A DNA stretch of 64,000 bases, taken from Punica granatum. Taxonomy: Eukaryota > Streptophyta > Magnoliopsida > Myrtales > Lythraceae. Position 1 is the first letter of the stretch, and every line of letters starts with the position of its first letter. The translations under genes and the position numbers were made by a program. The stretch covers positions 4,278,001 through 4,342,000 of the forward strand of contig NC_045132.1 of NCBI RefSeq assembly GCF_007655135.1. The letters run 5' to 3'. The notes beneath the pieces were generated by a model. The model saw only the letters and a list, made by a program, of their open reading frames with translations, searched no databases and was not told the origin of the DNA. Shown here one piece after another: positions 58,919 through 64,000 of the stretch.

Positions 58919-61900
58919 AATTAATTCTTTCTTGACGGTAGACCATTTATTGTGAGAATGACAAGGCAACAGCGATCTCCCTTATCTTTTTTACTTTTAG
59001 AGAAAAGCAAGTAAAAGCAGAAAGAAATTTTTTGGTCCGAAGTAGCTATCACAACTTTCCTTTTGTTTTTTTTTGTTTTTTTTTTGTTTTTTTTTTCGTT
59101 TTGCCCAATGGAGAATTTTCTGATATCACAAAAATGGAATTTACACATTTTTGCAGTAAGTTTTATTGCCTATCCTCGAAATTTATGGAAGAGGATTGAG
59201 GTGATCACATATGTCATTCTCATTTTGTTTTCACAATAATTTCATGGTTTTCTTCGGTCAGAAAACAAGTCATCTGGCTCTTGGCGATTGGAAGGAGTCA
59301 AGCAGACCATTTATTTTAACTAGAAGCTCAAAATTGCTAGTTGATCCTCAAGCATCGCACGGTAATTTCTCTGTTAATTTTCGTATGATGAAATAGATAA
59401 TTAACACATATGACATAGAAATGAATATTAATAGAAAGAAAATATAGGTTTGAAACTATATATTTGATCACACGGACATAATTAACACTATAAATTGTGA
59501 GCGGGATACCGTGCATGAGTTAGTTTTTCTAAGAAAATTTATAGTGAGCAAAAAATGAGTATTTGTGCTTATTTATACGGCATTCGACATATTGAACTTG
59601 AAAAAAATCACATATTTTAAGTTTTTTTCAATTATCGAGAAATTTTTGAATTCTAATAGATAAATATATTAGTACATATACATATATGGACAAATAACCA
59701 AAATATGTCGAATATGACGTGTATATACAAAATATTGTAAAAGTTCATCGAATTAGAATTGAAAGATGATAAGTTGGGTTACCTGGAATTAAGAGATTTA
59801 TACTTTGGGTTATGTGTAGCATCATCCTTCCCTTCTCTGACTTTTATTATAACTAATTCTTCACGCGTGCTATAAATCCGCGGTTGATGCTCCTTCGACA
59901 CAGTTTGCGACAGATAACCTTCGATCAAAGCCTTTTGAGTAATCGTTTCATCTCTCTGGATCGTTAGATTAGTATTGACACAACCCTCATCCCTCCGAGA
60001 GGGGGACCAAGGGACTGCCAATCCTTTAATTTGCATATGCCCTTCTAAACATTTGAAATTTCCTCTACTATCCGAATTTATTTCTTTTTTCTTTTTTATA
60101 GATGATAAAGATATATTAATTATTACATAGTCCCCCAGAGAATCGGTGGGATTTCAGGTCACACGAAAACGTTAATATATATAAGAGACGCGACCAAAGC
60201 ATTCAATGACAATTCGTAAGACACATGAACCATAATCTCCAAACTTAGGTTGCATGCAGATTTTTTCTTTTTAAAATATCTAATAAAAATAATTGCGTGT
60301 TTATACATATATATATATATATATATACACATCCCATACATGGCCATCCAAAGATCACTTATATTTATATATTTAATTTAAATAAATAAATAATATAGTG
60401 TAATATAACATAACATAATATAATATAATAGGGTATTTCATGAATGTGAGGTGTTGATACGATCTTTATGAAATTATAGCCATTAATTTTTTTTTCCTAT
60501 AGAAGTTTTTGGGAACCATTTATAGTTTTTTTTTCTAACTTTGAGTAACTTAATTTGCAAATGTTCTTTTCGGCAATAACATATTTCACTATTATTTTAT
60601 AACTATCATCTTTATTATCTTTAGAAACAATTCTGCGCAGTGACTTGATCACAATATTGATAAAAAGATATTATCTAAAAAAAGATATTATTTGACATCT
60701 TTTAAACTAGGTTAAAACTCGCACATTCTTTGAATAAATTAATGGATAATTTTTTTATTTTTTTTAGCAATAGTGATGTGACGAAAATTTGTGAAGAAAT
60801 ATTATTTTTGTCAAAGATATATTAATTACTAAGTTATAATCCTAGACAGTGATTTTCTTACTTTCTTCGTAGAAGACTATGATAGTCAGCCTGCATGACA
60901 ATAAATTTTCATAAACTCGACTTGCGTTGGGAAGAGACATCTACAATATGTACAGTGATTGTAAATTCATTTGAGGAAATTAAGATGTCAATAGAATTAT
61001 GATAAGAGCTAGTAATAGTAGAAATTTACTATTATGAAATAATTAGTATTAAGAAATATGAAAAATATAATATATATGTGTGGAAGATAGGATATCAAGG
61101 AAATATGAATAATATTATACATTTGTAGAAGATACGAAATCAAGGAGTTGCATTGACTTAAAAGAGAAATTTATATAAAAGAGAGTGTAATGCAATGACA
61201 CAATTTCTCGCCTGGTAATCATGAGATTCCATATTCGATACTCATGGTGGGATTATCCGTATCTATTTATTTGCTATTAGGATTACTATTTCATTGTATT
61301 TGCTATTCGATTTTGATAAAATTTATACAATACTTTATAAATCATTATGAAAATTATCTATACGAAATTATATAAGTTACTCTAAAAACGATATCATTGG
61401 AGTGTATTCTCCTCTCCACTTCTATAAATATCAGCACCTTGACTTCTTTTATGTCATGTTAATCATAGTATCTTGACCAAAGGGGGGCAGTCGCACGTAG
61501 AGCGTAAGTATTTTGCAGAACTGTCATGACTGTGCATTAAGTTGATAGATATTCTTAAGTCGAAAACTTGAATAGTCTCATACCTTGATGAATTCAACAA
61601 CAAATCACAAATCACCAACTGCTCTAAATAGTTCAAACCATAAAAGTGATGAAAAAAACATGTCAACAGAATATTAAAACACGACTATAATCCTTTTATC
61701 TTCATCATGTATACTGCATTTTATTCATAAATCAAACCCTTTTCTCTAGCGGTGCTCTAAATTATTAGAACATAATCTATGTTTTCGAGCTATTAAATAT
61801 AATCATTGTGAAAGAGCTAAATGGTGTTAATTAATTAACTTGTTCTGCGGTACAATTAATTAGGTGCCTTAACTTGTGATCCGGATTATAATTTCCCTCT

Positions 61901-63410
61901 TGGTGATGAAGCTTATTTCCCATCTTCTCACCGGCCGACCTCGACCTCTATTATTCTGAGGTCAAATCTCTAGTATTTACTATTTAGAGCTTGGCTCGAC
62001 TTAATATTGCTCTTGCAGCCTGCGCCAAAAATAGTGCTTTACTCCCCAGCTATCCTCCGGTGCACCGAAATATAAATGGAGTTTTCTGAAAAAAAAATAA
62101 AAGAAAAACTTCTATTAGAAGGAAGACCTTCCTAGTGGGTGATGAGATATATACAGGGCTAAAGAAAGAGTTAATAAGGATCTTTCGTGATCAAATGCTG
62201 CATAATCTCGACTTATCAATATCCTTGGTATATAAACCAAAACAAAACGCAAGAAAAGTTCATATTATCAAATATGATTCCTAAGTTTATGCAGGTACCT
62301 TTTTTTTACCTTATACATTTTCTAAGTTCAATGTATACTTTTTAATGCGTCAGCTGGTACCTGAAAAGTCGAAGGGATTCCAACTAATCCATACTCGAGA
62401 GCAACATCGATTGATTAAGAGGTAAAACTTTCATAATTGAAATTTTTTTATATTTACCAGACTCGAAATCGAGATCTCACTTAAAAAAAAAAAAAAGGTG
62501 TCCAATCACCTAAACCAATTCAGATTGATCGAGTGAAAATAAGTCTAATTTAGCGCTGTTGGTATCGATAATTTTGAAAGCAAAACAGATGATCTTGTTG
62601 CCCAAAAAGGGCCAGTGTTTTTTGTATTATTATTTAATTTACAAACCCAGATTACTATATGTACTAGTAATACCATCATATTTAATTAGATTATGAGCTT
62701 AGAAATTGTTTTCAGTTTTCTGTTCTGGTCAAATCCCATATAGTGAAATGCATGTTTTTTTTCCCCGGTTACAAAGGTCAAAACATAGTAAAGGTCAAAA
62801 CATAGTAAAACGAAAGAGAAATCTTAAATAACTAATAAAGGGTACGGCTAATCTCATTAGGTATTAAACATGCAATCTCTATGTCAACAAATGAGGGTGG
62901 GCGCTACTGCGCTACACCCTTTTTAAATAATAATACGTGTTTTTTTTCACCCTTTTCTTTTTCGTCTTTCGGTAAAACATTGTTTTTCTTTTTTGCATAT
63001 TTTATTTATGTCCGAATCTATAAAAAGGGAATGTTTTCGAAAGTTTAAAAATTAGAATTAGCTAAGCCCTGTGTCTTTTTGGGGAAGTAGTAAAAAAACT
63101 GTTTTGGAATAATATTCGTTACGGACAACGTAATTCATAAATTACCACATATATAGTTCATTATAACATGCTTAGTATTCGCAGAAACTGGTCCATGTCG
63201 TTATTTTTTATTTTTAAATAAATTTCGTTAAGACCACGAGATATCATCGATCTCACAATGGTTCAGTCCAATCCACTGGCATAGCCTATCTGCTTGCCCA
63301 AACTGATATAAGCGAGCTCAATCCACCAGAAGTAAGAAACAGTGAAACACCGAGCAACTGGTAGGAGACAGGCTCGTGACCGAGGCCTCATTCAGCTTTG
63401 GTTACAGCAA
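58919..63410. other. AT-rich intergenic DNA
   Basis: T-rich tract at about 59057-59100, TA microsatellite at about 60306-60326 and taata-type array at about 60395-60430. The 59779-60036 frame is not recognised. No gene called. Confidence 0.5.
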
Positions 63411-63700
63411 TCAAGGCTCGTTCAGGACCAGCCACTGGTCCACAGTCTGATTGACCATCGTCGAGACATCGTTTATAGCTTCGGGTGTTGGGTCTACAGT
63501 TCCATGGCTGATTGGGCTGTGACCATTACGGGCAAAAGCCCCTGAAACAATCATATAATCAGTGGATGGACGAGAGATACAAAGCTCCCGTCCATCCTCA
63601 CTGTAGTTCAGACCGAACCAAGGTGGTCGAAATCCTAAAGAACTGTTTGATTTTCTTCTGGCCCCCGAACAAATTAAACAAGGTAAGGAAACAGAGGCCA
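63411..63700 (-). CDS. 3'-terminal exon of an unidentified gene (partial)
   Basis: A minus-strand frame ends with a TGA at 63413-63411 and reads GFRPPWFGLNYSEDG, then SRPSTDYMIVSGAF and VNQTVDQWLVLNEP just before the stop. The composition looks like real protein and unlike the surrounding AT-rich DNA. A possible acceptor AG is at 63644-63643, but the frame stays open to about 63760, so the exon start is unresolved. Upstream exons would lie at higher coordinates, at least partly beyond the window. I do not recognise the family. Confidence 0.4.
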
Positions 63701-64000
63701 CAATCTCTTGTAGAGTTATCCATAAAGGGTCCAACAGAGGACAATACACATACAATCTCATATCGAAACTCGATTGCTGCTAAAAGCTCAGGGAATATAA
63801 GCAATTTGATACTCGAGAATTATAGCATCACATAATTTACATATTGGAAAAATCCACAACTTAAAAGAGGAAGAAAAAATGAGTGAGAACAGAGTCGAAG
63901 AAAGAAAAACGAATTCTTGCACCGAAGAAAAGAATCCGTCGATCTCAGCTATAAAAATCACTTTTACTCCCTCAGCGATTCTTTCCTTCTCCTTTTCTTT

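Overview
This window is nuclear DNA of a flowering plant, probably a eudicot. The genes have many GT-AG introns, plant-type gene families (RNA polymerase II largest subunit, cytosolic-type aconitase, NIP-type RING-H2 protein), AT-rich intergenic DNA, nested retrotransposons, Mutator-like elements and a plastid-derived tRNA fragment. I cannot name the species from sequence alone.

Layout. 1-7290 (minus): RPB1, the largest subunit of RNA polymerase II. It runs from its start codon through ten exons into the heptad-repeat tail and leaves the window at base 1. 7.3-11.6 kb: AT-rich spacer with an LTR-like repeat and a plastid trnN-like pseudogene. 11.7-19.9 kb: a decayed LINE in minus orientation, split by a 5.0-kb Ty1/copia element with two LTRs that look identical, a 5-bp target duplication and one unbroken Gag-Pol frame, so a very young insertion. 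20.47-27.02 kb (minus): a complete 20-exon aconitase gene of 901 codons with no added transit peptide; a MITE sits in one intron. 27-36 kb: AT-rich spacer with several inverted-repeat elements and a decayed copy of a small gene resembling MEE59.

36.13-44.06 kb: a 7.9-kb Mutator-like element (MULE) with about 390-bp, nearly identical terminal inverted repeats. It carries a MURA-type transposase (plus strand, interrupted), a 30-bp minisatellite, and a convergent second gene for a small protein with a GRF zinc finger, coiled coil and C-terminal membrane anchor. 44-55 kb: more long-TIR non-autonomous elements; one has a perfect 9-bp target duplication and one a GC-rich foldback core. 55.35-56.85 kb (plus): an intact five-exon RING-H2 ubiquitin-ligase-like gene of the NEP1-interacting-protein family. 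57-64 kb: spacer, another TIR element, and at the right edge the 3' end of an unidentified minus-strand gene.

The three intact host genes are unrelated housekeeping or regulatory genes and do not form a functional unit. The most notable content is the transposon biology: the two-gene MULE with a convergent membrane-anchored GRF protein, a crowd of diverse MULE-like MITEs in the same 30 kb, and the young copia element inside a dead LINE. Exon borders were placed by reading GT/AG sites against remembered family sequence, without transcripts.
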